64,000 nucleotides of DNA. It comes from Capnocytophaga granulosa ATCC 51502. Its GTDB lineage: Bacteria > Bacteroidota > Bacteroidia > Flavobacteriales > Flavobacteriaceae. Shown here piece by piece: positions 7,824 to 15,720 of the stretch. Position 1 is the first letter of the stretch. Every line of letters starts with the position of its first letter. The DNA lies in NCBI RefSeq assembly GCF_000411115.1, contig NZ_KE150253.1:434001-498000 (forward strand), read 5' to 3'. A program made the position numbers and the translations under genes. The notes beneath the pieces are model-generated. The model ran no database searches. It was not told the DNA's origin and worked only from the letters and a program-made list of their open reading frames with translations.

Positions 7824-9959
7824 ATGAAGAGATTTTTAAAAGTAGCCCTGTTTTTCAGTGTGATTGTACTTCACGCACAGCAGGGGGGTATGTGGATTCC
7901 TTCGCTTTTGGAAGGAATGAATGCCAAGGAGATGAAGACCTTGGGCATGAAGATGTCTGTTACAGACATCTATAGCGTGAATAAGTCAAGTCTTAAGGAT
8001 GCGGCTCCTCACTTCAATGGAGGGTGTTCTTCGGAGATCATCTCCGATCGTGGCCTATTGCTGACCAATCACCACTGTGGGTATGGGCAGATTCAGGCAC
8101 ATTCTACCCTCCAAAACGACTATTTGGAACATGGTTTTTGGGCAAAGAACCTCTCTGAGGAGCTGCCTAACAAGGACCTTAAAGTAACCTTTATCGTTCG
8201 TATAGAAGATGTTACCCAGCAAGTACTCAAGGGAACAGAGCAACTCAATGAAGCAGAGAAAGCCCAACGTATAGAACAGAATATCGCTCAGGTAATTAAG
8301 GATGCCCCCAAAGAGGCTTGGCAAGAGGGGAGTGTAAAGGCTTTCTATTATGGGAATCAATATATTCTCTTTATCACAGAGACCTTCAAGGATGTTCGCC
8401 TAGTAGGGGCACCCCCTTCTTCTATTGGTAAGTTTGGTTCAGATACCGATAACTGGGTGTGGCCACGCCATACAGGGGATTTTTCCCTCTTCCGTGTCTA
8501 TGCAGACAAGAACAACCACCCTGCGGAGTACTCTTTAGACAATGTACCCTATAGACCTAAGCACTTTTTCCCTGTTTCACTTAAGGGTGTGAAGGAGGGT
8601 GATTTCGTGATGGTCTTCGGCTATCCTGGTACTACTCAAGAGTATTTGCCAGCGGTAGCTGTGGAGCAGATCCAAAATGTGATCAACCCAGCCAGAATAG
8701 GCATTCGTGATGTAGCTCTAAAGGTACAAGATGAATATATGCGTAAGGATCAGGCAATTAAGATTAAATACGCAGCCAAGTTCGCCCGCGTGGCCAACTA
8801 TTGGAAAAAATGGATAGGGGAGACTAAGGGACTAAAGAAGTCTGATGCCGTAGCTCTCAAAAAACAACAAGAGGAGAAATTTACCCAAATGTTGCAAAAG
8901 GCAAACAAACAAGCTCAGTATGGACAGCTGCTCCCTCAGTTTGCCACCCTTTACAAGGAGATAGAACCCTACAACTTGGCCTATAACCTCTATAGTGAGT
9001 TGATGTTCCGCAATGTGGATCTGCTTACCAATGCTTTTCGCTTGTTACAACTCCAGCAAGTGCTGGAAAGCAAAGGCGAACAGTCCTTTGAGAGTAGAAA
9101 AGAAAACTTGCTCAAGACCTTCCAGTCTGTTTTCAAGGACAATGACAAGCAGGTAGATAAAGCTGTATTTGAAAAAGTGATTGCTTTCTATGCACAGAAT
9201 ATGCCTAAACAATTACTTGTTAGTAGCTTGCAAAACTTTGATGCAAAACAGCTTACAGAGAGACTCTATACCGACTCCTTTGTAACCTCTTATGAGGGTA
9301 TTGCCAAGGTACTCGCCCTTCCTGCCGATGCATATAAGCAGGCCTTAAAGAATGATGTGGCAGTACAGTTTGTCATGGAGCTTGCTCAGATGAATGACAG
9401 CCAAGTATATCCCGTATATCAGCGTTTGGATACTCAGATTCAGGCACTCCAACGCACTTATATGAAAGCTATTTTGGAATTTTCTAAACCTTCCGATAGA
9501 ATCTTCCCTGATGCTAATAGTACCCTAAGAGTTACCTATGGAAAAGTAGCAGGCTATGCCCCTGCCGATGGGGTTACCTATAGTGCTACTACCACCTTGG
9601 ACGGGGTAATGGAGAAGTATGTACCAGGGGATTATGAGTTTGATGTACCTGCACGACTTCGCGAACTGTATGCTAAAAAAGATTACGGACGTTATGGAAC
9701 AAAGGACGGAAAGATGCCGCTTTGTTTTCTTTCCACTTGCCACACGACAGGAGGTAATTCAGGTAGTCCCGCTATTGATGCTCATGGAAATCTTATTGGG
9801 TTAAACTTCGACCGTGTATGGGAAGGTACTATGAGTGATATTCACTATGATCCTAAGATTTGTCGTAACATCATGGTAGATATGCGCTATGTACTTTTTG
9901 TGATAGACAAGTATGCTGGTGCAGGTTATTTAGTAGATGAAATGAAACTCGTAAAGTAG
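7824..9959 (+). CDS. dpp11: Dipeptidyl peptidase, S46 family, DPP11-type (Asp/Glu-specific)
   Basis: A 711-residue exported enzyme with a signal peptide ending near residue 18 (VLHAQ). S46 features: LLTNHHCG with catalytic His84, WPRHTGDF with probable Asp219, and GGNSGSPA with Ser646. Eighteen residues after the serine is Arg664 (LNFDRVWEG). In Porphyromonas gingivalis this position is Arg673 in DPP11, which binds acidic P1 residues, and Gly in DPP7, so acidic specificity is inferred. The periplasmic enzyme releases dipeptides with Asp/Glu at P1 from peptides, feeding amino-acid catabolism. Length matches the family. A strong terminator follows. Confidence 0.93.
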   Translation: MKRFLKVALFFSVIVLHAQQGGMWIPSLLEGMNAKEMKTLGMKMSVTDIYSVNKSSLKDAAPHFNGGCSSEIISDRGLLLTNHHCGYGQIQAHSTLQNDYLEHGFWAKNLSEELPNKDLKVTFIVRIEDVTQQVLKGTEQLNEAEKAQRIEQNIAQVIKDAPKEAWQEGSVKAFYYGNQYILFITETFKDVRLVGAPPSSIGKFGSDTDNWVWPRHTGDFSLFRVYADKNNHPAEYSLDNVPYRPKHFFPVSLKGVKEGDFVMVFGYPGTTQEYLPAVAVEQIQNVINPARIGIRDVALKVQDEYMRKDQAIKIKYAAKFARVANYWKKWIGETKGLKKSDAVALKKQQEEKFTQMLQKANKQAQYGQLLPQFATLYKEIEPYNLAYNLYSELMFRNVDLLTNAFRLLQLQQVLESKGEQSFESRKENLLKTFQSVFKDNDKQVDKAVFEKVIAFYAQNMPKQLLVSSLQNFDAKQLTERLYTDSFVTSYEGIAKVLALPADAYKQALKNDVAVQFVMELAQMNDSQVYPVYQRLDTQIQALQRTYMKAILEFSKPSDRIFPDANSTLRVTYGKVAGYAPADGVTYSATTTLDGVMEKYVPGDYEFDVPARLRELYAKKDYGRYGTKDGKMPLCFLSTCHTTGGNSGSPAIDAHGNLIGLNFDRVWEGTMSDIHYDPKICRNIMVDMRYVLFVIDKYAGAGYLVDEMKLVK

Positions 9960-9998
9960 AGTTTTTTCATTATATTTGTTTATTTAATTGTTATTTTT

Positions 9999-10053
9999 TC
10001 GCCTTGAAAAATCTTTATTTAATAGTAAATAGAAGTTTTCAAGGCGATTTTTC
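9999..10053 (+). terminator. Intrinsic terminator after the DPP11 gene
   Basis: A perfect 12-base inverted repeat, TCGCCTTGAAAA (9999-10010) with TTTTCAAGGCGA (10036-10047), is followed by a T run (10048-10052). Confidence 0.8.
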
Positions 10054-10070
10054 TTAAATTCTGAAGACTT

Positions 10071-11129
10071 ATGTTGGGCTTTATATTCATTTTCGTCATT
10101 CTTATAGCATCATTAGCTATAATTTTCTATACAGGTGTTTATTTGTATAAGCGAAATGTTCCTTTTTGGCAATATCCTATAGCACTATTATATGTGTTAT
10201 GGTTTTTATTTTTCTTGTTTTTTGGTTCGTTGTTCAGTGCTGAATATACGGAAGCTATAGACCCTATAGATGATAACTATACCTTTATTTCGGGGCAGTA
10301 TAGGCTTACTTTTCTAATCTTTTTTCTTTTGTATCATATAGCGCTTTGGACACTTTGGGTTCGTAAGGCCAAGTTGCCCCCACTGCCCTTGGTACTTTGC
10401 TTATGCTTTCTCTATATAGGGATTGCTATCAATGTAGCGATTGCCAGCCAGCTCTTAGGGGAGAATCACCGTGAAGAGGAATTAGCTTCGTTTCCTATAT
10501 TCAGTAGCCTGATAGCCATATTGGTTATAGGTCGTACCCTTATGGCCGTCAGGGAAGAACTCTCTGTTAAAACCTTTAAAAACCGCTGGCTCAATAAGCT
10601 CAATCTGCTCCTTTCTTCCCGATTTACGGTGCTTACATGGTCGGTTCTCTTGGTCTTTCCTATCTTTGTACTTTTGACCCTCTTGCTGATGATTTTTGGC
10701 CAAGACTATGATGCGGTAGTCAAAGGCTTTACTGAGACAACCGAATGGAAGTTTTCCCAACATGATCACCCTCCTTACTTAGATCATAGAGGGCACTATC
10801 TTTGTACAGTAGCAGCTTGTGGCAGTCCACGCTTAGTGAAACCGTTGCGCTGGGGCAAGCGAGGGGGCAGGCCTATTATTGTGAATCGCCAGCTACAGAT
10901 TGCCAATGCTTTTGAAGAGCTTATCGCAGATTTCTCTCCTAAGCTGCACCATTTCCTACGTACCAATTATGATAAGTATGGGTATAACCTCTCCCAAAAA
11001 ATAAAGACTCCCACAGCATCCAATATTACTTATCTGCTGATGAAGCCTTTAGAGTGGATCTTTTTGCTTTGCTTATATACTTTTTGTCTGTCCCCAGAGC
11101 GAAAAATAGAGAAACAGTATCAGTTTTGA
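10071..11129 (+). CDS. Polytopic membrane protein, DUF6688-like
   Basis: A 352-residue protein with about six hydrophobic segments in the first 215 residues and one more near the C-terminus. Between them lies a soluble stretch with HYLCTVAACGSPRLVKPLR and IIVNRQLQIANAFEELIADF, then HHFLRTNYDKYGYNLS and KPLEWIFLLCLY. These are features I associate with the DUF6688 family, for which no function is known. It stands alone: a terminator precedes it and the next gene is convergent, 5 bases away. Confidence 0.65.
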   Translation: MLGFIFIFVILIASLAIIFYTGVYLYKRNVPFWQYPIALLYVLWFLFFLFFGSLFSAEYTEAIDPIDDNYTFISGQYRLTFLIFFLLYHIALWTLWVRKAKLPPLPLVLCLCFLYIGIAINVAIASQLLGENHREEELASFPIFSSLIAILVIGRTLMAVREELSVKTFKNRWLNKLNLLLSSRFTVLTWSVLLVFPIFVLLTLLLMIFGQDYDAVVKGFTETTEWKFSQHDHPPYLDHRGHYLCTVAACGSPRLVKPLRWGKRGGRPIIVNRQLQIANAFEELIADFSPKLHHFLRTNYDKYGYNLSQKIKTPTASNITYLLMKPLEWIFLLCLYTFCLSPERKIEKQYQF

Positions 11130-11134
11130 GTTTT

Positions 11135-12049
11135 TCACTTTATAAAACTTGCTATACCCTCTACCAATTCTTCAGGAATAGGTAGATCAGGATTTAGATA
11201 AGATTGCTGGTTTTCTTCCAATGTCTTTACTTTTTTTAGTACATGGTTCATACCTTCTATAAGAAGAAGTTGTGCCTTAGGCTGAGCTTCTTTAAGTAGT
11301 TGTACCTCCTTATCCTCCACTTGCAAATCATTGGTCCCCTGAACGATGAGGATAGGTATTTGTAGTTTAGTGATTTCTTTGGCAGGTTCATATTTGAACC
11401 AAGAAATTAAATAAGGTTGGACACTTTTTCTAAAGACAGGCGCCAGATAGGGAGAAATATTCTCCACGAGTTCCCCTTTTCTTAACTGGCTAATGATTTT
11501 CTGACTTTCCTCCTTGAGTTGTGGAGCATTTTTACCTATCTGTTCTTCTATCAGTGTAGCGCTGCTATTGCCTGCTCCTGAGATAGAAACAAACTTAGAG
11601 ACTACTACCTTTTGAGCAACAAGAAGTCCTATCAGTGATCCCTCATAGTGTCCTATAAGGATAATTTTCTTATACTTATCCTTAAAATGATTTACAACCA
11701 AAAGCGCATCATTCACCTCATCTTCAAAGGTCATTTTCTCTTCCTGTACAGTTGCTTTATTTATTTGAGCAATAACACGTTTGTCATAACGAAAAGTTGC
11801 AATACCCTTTTGAGCCAATCCTTCAGCAAGATATTTTAGAGAATTATTCTTGAATAGAGCTTGATTCCCATCGCGGTCAGTGGGTCCAGAACCTGCTATC
11901 AATATCGCCAAAGGAGGCTGATTCTCTCCTTTAGGAGAGAGTAAAGTACCCTGCACTTCTGGGTCTATACTCACTTGCAGGCTATCATAATTTTTCTCTT
12001 GAGAGAAAGCCTCTAAAGAGATGAAAAATAATAAGATAAACCATTTCAT
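11135..12049 (-). CDS. Exported alpha/beta hydrolase-like protein with Tyr in place of the nucleophilic Ser
   Basis: A 304-residue protein with a signal peptide (cleavage near residue 17, AFSQ). The fold is indicated by ILIAGSGPTDRDGN (oxyanion region), a nucleophile elbow at residues 133-137, VQGTNDLQV (acid Asp) and GMNHVL (catalytic His). In related bacterial hydrolases the elbow reads GHSEGS; here it reads GHYEGS with Tyr135, encoded by TAT (complement of 11645-11647), one base from a serine codon. It is therefore either a non-catalytic homologue or a point mutant. It lies 18 bases downstream of the NhaC gene and is probably co-transcribed with it. Confidence 0.8.
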   Translation of the reverse strand: MKWFILLFFISLEAFSQEKNYDSLQVSIDPEVQGTLLSPKGENQPPLAILIAGSGPTDRDGNQALFKNNSLKYLAEGLAQKGIATFRYDKRVIAQINKATVQEEKMTFEDEVNDALLVVNHFKDKYKKIILIGHYEGSLIGLLVAQKVVVSKFVSISGAGNSSATLIEEQIGKNAPQLKEESQKIISQLRKGELVENISPYLAPVFRKSVQPYLISWFKYEPAKEITKLQIPILIVQGTNDLQVEDKEVQLLKEAQPKAQLLLIEGMNHVLKKVKTLEENQQSYLNPDLPIPEELVEGIASFIK

Positions 12050-12067
12050 GATATATGTATTTTTAGA

Positions 12068-13375
12068 TTATTCTTTACTCTTCGCGCCCTTAAGAAAGAA
12101 GACGATCATACAGAGGAGCAGTAGCCAGATATAAAAGCTCTGAGCAATCATGCTACTATAGTTGACATCGGTGCCTAAGAGCTTGATAAGTAAGAGTACC
12201 TGAGCCCCATAGGGGATGATTCCTTGTACAACACAAGAAGAAATATCCAAGATAGAAGCCGTTTGTATAGGAGAAATCTTATATTCCTCGCTGATTTTCT
12301 TTGCTACAGGGGCGCTGATGACAATCGCTACGGTGTTGTTGGCTACAGCTGCGTCAATTAGGGCAACTAAGAAACCAATACCGAAGAAAGCACGCCCTTT
12401 GGTGTTGATAAACTTTCCTATCTTTTGGGTTAGAAACGAAATACCTCCCTCTCTTTCTATCAGATAAGCCAAACCACCTGTAAAAAGGAATACTAAGAAG
12501 ATATCGTTCATAGAGGCAAAACCATCAAAGACCGTTTTACAATAGCCTAAGACGTCAAAACTACCATACCAAAAGCCTAAAAGTCCCGAAATAAGGGTGC
12601 CAATAAGGAAAGTAACATATACATTAAGCCCTGCGATGGCCAAGACGATTACAGTGATATAAGGGAGTAAGTTCACCCATTGGATAGGAGCATCTCCCTG
12701 ACTGAGCGAATGTCCGCTGGGGTGAATAGAAACACCTATAATAATGAGCGTCAATACCGTAAGTACAGAAGCAGGCAAGGCTATTTTCCCATTCATACGA
12801 AACTTATCCTTCATCTCACAACCCTGTGATTGGGTAGCGGCAATGGTCGTATCGGAGATAAAAGAGAGATTGTCGCCAAACATAGCCCCCCCTAAGAGCG
12901 AACCAGCGATAAGCTCCACATTTACATTGGGCAAGCTCACAAAACCCGCCGCAATAGGAGCCAAACTCACCACAGCCCCCACCGAAGTACCAGAGGCAAA
13001 GGAGAGGAATGAGGCTATGACAAAAACGCCTGCATATAAGTATTGCAATGAAAGGTAGTTCTTGGTGATTTCCACAAAGGTATCGGTAGCACCTATGCTC
13101 TTGGTAACCACACTGAAGGCTCCTGAGAACAAGGCAATTAGGCACATCATCAAGATACTTGGATTGCCACAACCTCGGATAAAGCCATTGACATTCTCAT
13201 TGATACCATTGCGATGAAAGATAAAGAAAGCTGCCACAATCCCTATCAACACTGCAATAGGTGCAGGAAACTCATAGAAACTACTATACTGCACACCGCT
13301 CCATAAGAAGATCGCAACAAAGATGATCAGGGGCAGAAGGGCGATACCATTTGCTTTTTTTGGTTCTAAAGACAT
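12068..13375 (-). CDS. nhaC: Na+/H+ antiporter, NhaC family
   Basis: A 435-residue polytopic inner-membrane protein with about eleven hydrophobic segments. Family features include FASGTSVGAVVSLAPIA, SLLGGAMFGDNLSFISDTTI (conserved acidic and Ser/Thr residues of the ion path) and IDAAVANNTVAIVISAPVA in the second half. It would exchange sodium for protons for pH and sodium homeostasis; some relatives carry organic acids or amino acids instead, so the substrate is inferred. A TACCTTTG box on the minus strand (13403-13410) is a likely -7 element about 28 bases upstream of the ATG. Confidence 0.88.
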   Translation of the reverse strand: MSLEPKKANGIALLPLIIFVAIFLWSGVQYSSFYEFPAPIAVLIGIVAAFFIFHRNGINENVNGFIRGCGNPSILMMCLIALFSGAFSVVTKSIGATDTFVEITKNYLSLQYLYAGVFVIASFLSFASGTSVGAVVSLAPIAAGFVSLPNVNVELIAGSLLGGAMFGDNLSFISDTTIAATQSQGCEMKDKFRMNGKIALPASVLTVLTLIIIGVSIHPSGHSLSQGDAPIQWVNLLPYITVIVLAIAGLNVYVTFLIGTLISGLLGFWYGSFDVLGYCKTVFDGFASMNDIFLVFLFTGGLAYLIEREGGISFLTQKIGKFINTKGRAFFGIGFLVALIDAAVANNTVAIVISAPVAKKISEEYKISPIQTASILDISSCVVQGIIPYGAQVLLLIKLLGTDVNYSSMIAQSFYIWLLLLCMIVFFLKGAKSKE

Positions 13376-13402
13376 CGTAAAAAGATTTTATAGAATAAAG
13401 TG

Positions 13403-13410
13403 CAAAGGTA
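13403..13410 (-). promoter_or_regulatory. Putative -7 box (TACCTTTG) for the NhaC gene
   Basis: Read on the minus strand, TACCTTTG fits TAnnTTTG. No TTG lies at 19-21 bases, so only half of the promoter can be seen. Confidence 0.5.
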
Positions 13411-13445
13411 GAAAAAATAATTAGAACATAACGCAAATTTGCGAA

Positions 13446-14063
13446 TTATTTTTTAAGTGGTAGTAATAAATCGCTTTCCGTTTCTATAGGAGTATCTGTA
13501 TATTCGAGTCTCCATCCCATGGAGTGGGTGAGAATTAGCAGTTTGGAGAGTTCTGTAAGGAGGCGATTTTGAGCATTGCTTCGAAAGGAAGATTGGTCTA
13601 TCTTTTTGGTAATAAGGTCGGTAACACGCTTTTGAATCTTGTTATGGTCTTCGGCAGTAAAGGGGTTAAAGGAACTTTCCTCTAAGTTGTAGTATTGTAC
13701 CTTAGGATATATCTTGAGTTCTGCCTCGGGAATATACAAAAGACGTACTACCTTGTTGGCCTCATCTATCTCATAACGGAGCTGGTGTAGGTCATAGGCG
13801 ATTGTAGCCTCAGCATTGACCACAACGAGTGCTTTTTTGTCAAAAGATACCCAGTTGTTGAAGTATTTTTTAGCATCTTGGTAGGTCATGACCTCCGAGA
13901 AATAGCCTTCGGTAACTACCAATTTGCCTACATTTTTGATTTCTTGAGCAATGAGAGCACTATTTTCGGTAAGTACACTTTCGTCTTTTTCCTTTTTAAA
14001 GAAATATTGTAGTACAAACACAGCAATAATGCCTATCACTAAGCCTAATAATAGTTTTTTCAT
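13446..14063 (-). CDS. DUF4230 domain-containing protein
   Basis: A 205-residue protein with one N-terminal membrane anchor (residues 4-20) followed by a DUF4230 domain: ELKNVGKLVVTEGY-like start (here IKNVGKLVVTEGYFSEV), VVNAEATIAYDLHQL and the SSFRSNAQNRLLTELSKLL helix. The family is common in Firmicutes and Bacteroidota and has no known function. The start follows the toxin gene stop by 3 bases, so it may be read through from the toxin-antitoxin unit. Confidence 0.8.
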   Translation of the reverse strand: MKKLLLGLVIGIIAVFVLQYFFKKEKDESVLTENSALIAQEIKNVGKLVVTEGYFSEVMTYQDAKKYFNNWVSFDKKALVVVNAEATIAYDLHQLRYEIDEANKVVRLLYIPEAELKIYPKVQYYNLEESSFNPFTAEDHNKIQKRVTDLITKKIDQSSFRSNAQNRLLTELSKLLILTHSMGWRLEYTDTPIETESDLLLPLKK

Positions 14064-14066
14064 GGG

Positions 14067-14366
14067 TTATAATCGGTTAAAAACGTCAGAATAATTTTCT
14101 CTTTGATTTCGAATTCCTATTACACGTATAGTATTTCCAACAATAATATAGAATATTGCAAAATGAAATCTTGGAGTCAAAGATATTCTTATTTCTCCAT
14201 CAATCCTACGGTGTATAAGAGGAGTAGATTTTAGTTTTACTAAATATTCATCAATCTCATCAAAAACTTCAAAGCCTAATCCTTCTTTTTTGCTATTATA
14301 CCAATCAATTACATTTACCCACTCTTGATTAGCTAAAGAAGATAGAATAACATTATACTCTTCCAT
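14067..14366 (-). CDS. RelE/ParE-type toxin of a toxin-antitoxin pair
   Basis: A 99-residue protein with the ParE/RelE layout: N-terminal helix LANQEWVNVIDWYNSKKEGLG, central LVKLKSTPLIHRRIDGEIRI, and C-terminal strands FAIFYIIVGNTIRVIGIRNQ. Toxins of this superfamily either cleave mRNA on the ribosome (RelE) or poison gyrase (ParE); the sequence does not decide which. Its start overlaps the end of the antitoxin gene by 14 bases, the usual translational coupling. Confidence 0.85.
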   Translation of the reverse strand: MEEYNVILSSLANQEWVNVIDWYNSKKEGLGFEVFDEIDEYLVKLKSTPLIHRRIDGEIRISLTPRFHFAIFYIIVGNTIRVIGIRNQRENYSDVFNRL

Positions 14367-14583
14367 ATTTTTTATAAACTATTTTTCGTGCTTCTTCCAA
14401 AGAAATACCTGTTTCGGGATGAGTTTCTAGCTCCTCATTACGTCTGTGTAGTTCTTTTTTGTAGTCTTCAGGGATAAAAAAAGAGATTTGTTCTTCAACA
14501 ATTTGAAAATTGAGTCTTTCAAGGGCAATTCTAGCATCTTCTAAGCTAATTCCTTTAGGAGGTTTGATAGTAAGAGTTTCCAT
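14353..14583 (-). CDS. Antitoxin of the ParE/RelE-type pair
   Basis: A 76-residue acidic protein located directly before the toxin and overlapping it. The C-terminal part (ELHRRNEELETHPETGISLEEARK) resembles the toxin-wrapping tail of addiction-module antitoxins that are found with RelE/ParE toxins. No classic DNA-binding motif is obvious in the N-terminus (LTIKPPKGISLEDARIALER), so autoregulation cannot be judged. Confidence 0.75.
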   Translation of the reverse strand: METLTIKPPKGISLEDARIALERLNFQIVEEQISFFIPEDYKKELHRRNEELETHPETGISLEEARKIVYKKYGRV

Positions 14584-14674
14584 GATTTTGATATGATAAT
14601 ATATTCCTTAAATTGATATGACCACAAAAAATGTGCCAATATATCAGTTAGCATAATTTGTCACCTGTCATATG

Positions 14675-15637
14675 TCATTGGTTACGAATCTTTGCCTCTA
14701 CCATTTTTATTTTTTCTTGAAGACTCGCGAGAAATTTCAGGTGTTTTTCCCCCTCGGGGTTAAAAGGGCGATGCGCCAAAGCCCGCTGGATAGCTGCCAC
14801 TTCCTGCATAAGAGACTGAGCGGAGGGGGTAAGGAAAGCCTCAGTGAAGCGTTCCCATACATACTGTACAGCTTGCTCGGAGGGGTGTAGCATATCCTCT
14901 TTGTAGAAGCGATAATCCCGAAGCTCATCCATCAGGATCTCATAAGAGGGGAAGTAAAAGAGATCTTCCGCCTTCTTGGGGGAGCCTGTCCCCAAAAGCT
15001 CATGGATTGCACAGATAAGTAAGGACTTACTAAGCAGATTCTCCTGTGCTCCGTCTTTGAGATGTCGTACAGGGGAGACGGTAAAAATAACCTTGATATT
15101 TGGCTGTTGCTCCCGAACCAACTGTACAATGTGCTCTAAAGAAGTCTTTATCACAGGCAAAGAGAGTAACTGTTTCTTAAAAAGCGTTTGGGGCTGTTTG
15201 TGACAATTGGCCACTATATTCCCTGAGGGTAAGTGTTCATACACCCAAGCCGTACCTAAGGTAACTACCAAAAAAGAAGTCTTAGCAAGCGCCTTTTGTA
15301 GAGAGGCAATCTGCTGATTGAGTTGGTCTAAGAGGGAGGGGAGTGAGGTGTTAGCCCATTGGGAATGCAAGTCCAAGGACAGCCATAGATCGTCCTGTAG
15401 AAAGAAATCAGCCTTAGTAAAGGGTTGCCCAAGGCATGTTCGCTCTAGGCTGCGCTCAATTGCCAAGGGGTGAAAGAGCGTACCGAAGGGATGTGCAAAA
15501 GATGGTAATTTGTAGTAGTCAAACTTTTCTTGTAGATGCGCTGCAAAACACGAACCCATACTCACCACAGGGGTTGTATAGGAGAGTTGATTAGCTTCAG
15601 CCACCGAAGGAATAGATATTTTAGTGATGAGTTTCAT
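14675..15637 (-). CDS. GSCFA domain-containing protein
   Basis: A protein of 320 residues from the ATG at 15637, preferred over a start 14 codons upstream because MKLITKISIP matches the usual family beginning. The name-giving motif appears as VVSMGSCFAAHL near residue 25, followed by HPFGTLFHP, VTLGTAWVYE, FTVSPVRHLKDG and FPSYEILMDELRDYRFY with DMLHPSEQA. These are SGNH-like blocks: the Ser of GSCFA and a C-terminal D..H are the probable catalytic residues. The family is a predicted esterase of unknown substrate, frequent in Bacteroidota. Confidence 0.9.
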   Translation of the reverse strand: MKLITKISIPSVAEANQLSYTTPVVSMGSCFAAHLQEKFDYYKLPSFAHPFGTLFHPLAIERSLERTCLGQPFTKADFFLQDDLWLSLDLHSQWANTSLPSLLDQLNQQIASLQKALAKTSFLVVTLGTAWVYEHLPSGNIVANCHKQPQTLFKKQLLSLPVIKTSLEHIVQLVREQQPNIKVIFTVSPVRHLKDGAQENLLSKSLLICAIHELLGTGSPKKAEDLFYFPSYEILMDELRDYRFYKEDMLHPSEQAVQYVWERFTEAFLTPSAQSLMQEVAAIQRALAHRPFNPEGEKHLKFLASLQEKIKMVEAKIRNQ

Positions 15638-15667
15638 GAAGTAAAATTTGTCAATTTGATTATATAG

Positions 15668-15699
15668 ACAAGAGGCCATCTAAAAGGACGGCCTCTTGT
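15668..15699 (-). terminator. Hairpin after the second SusD gene
   Basis: A 10-base perfect inverted repeat, ACAAGAGGCC (15668-15677) with GGCCTCTTGT (15690-15699), lies downstream of the SusD stop. There is no good T run on either side, so it may be an RNA-stabilising hairpin rather than a full terminator. Confidence 0.55.
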
Positions 15700-15720
15700 G
15701 TTGGGTAAGAATTTTATGTA

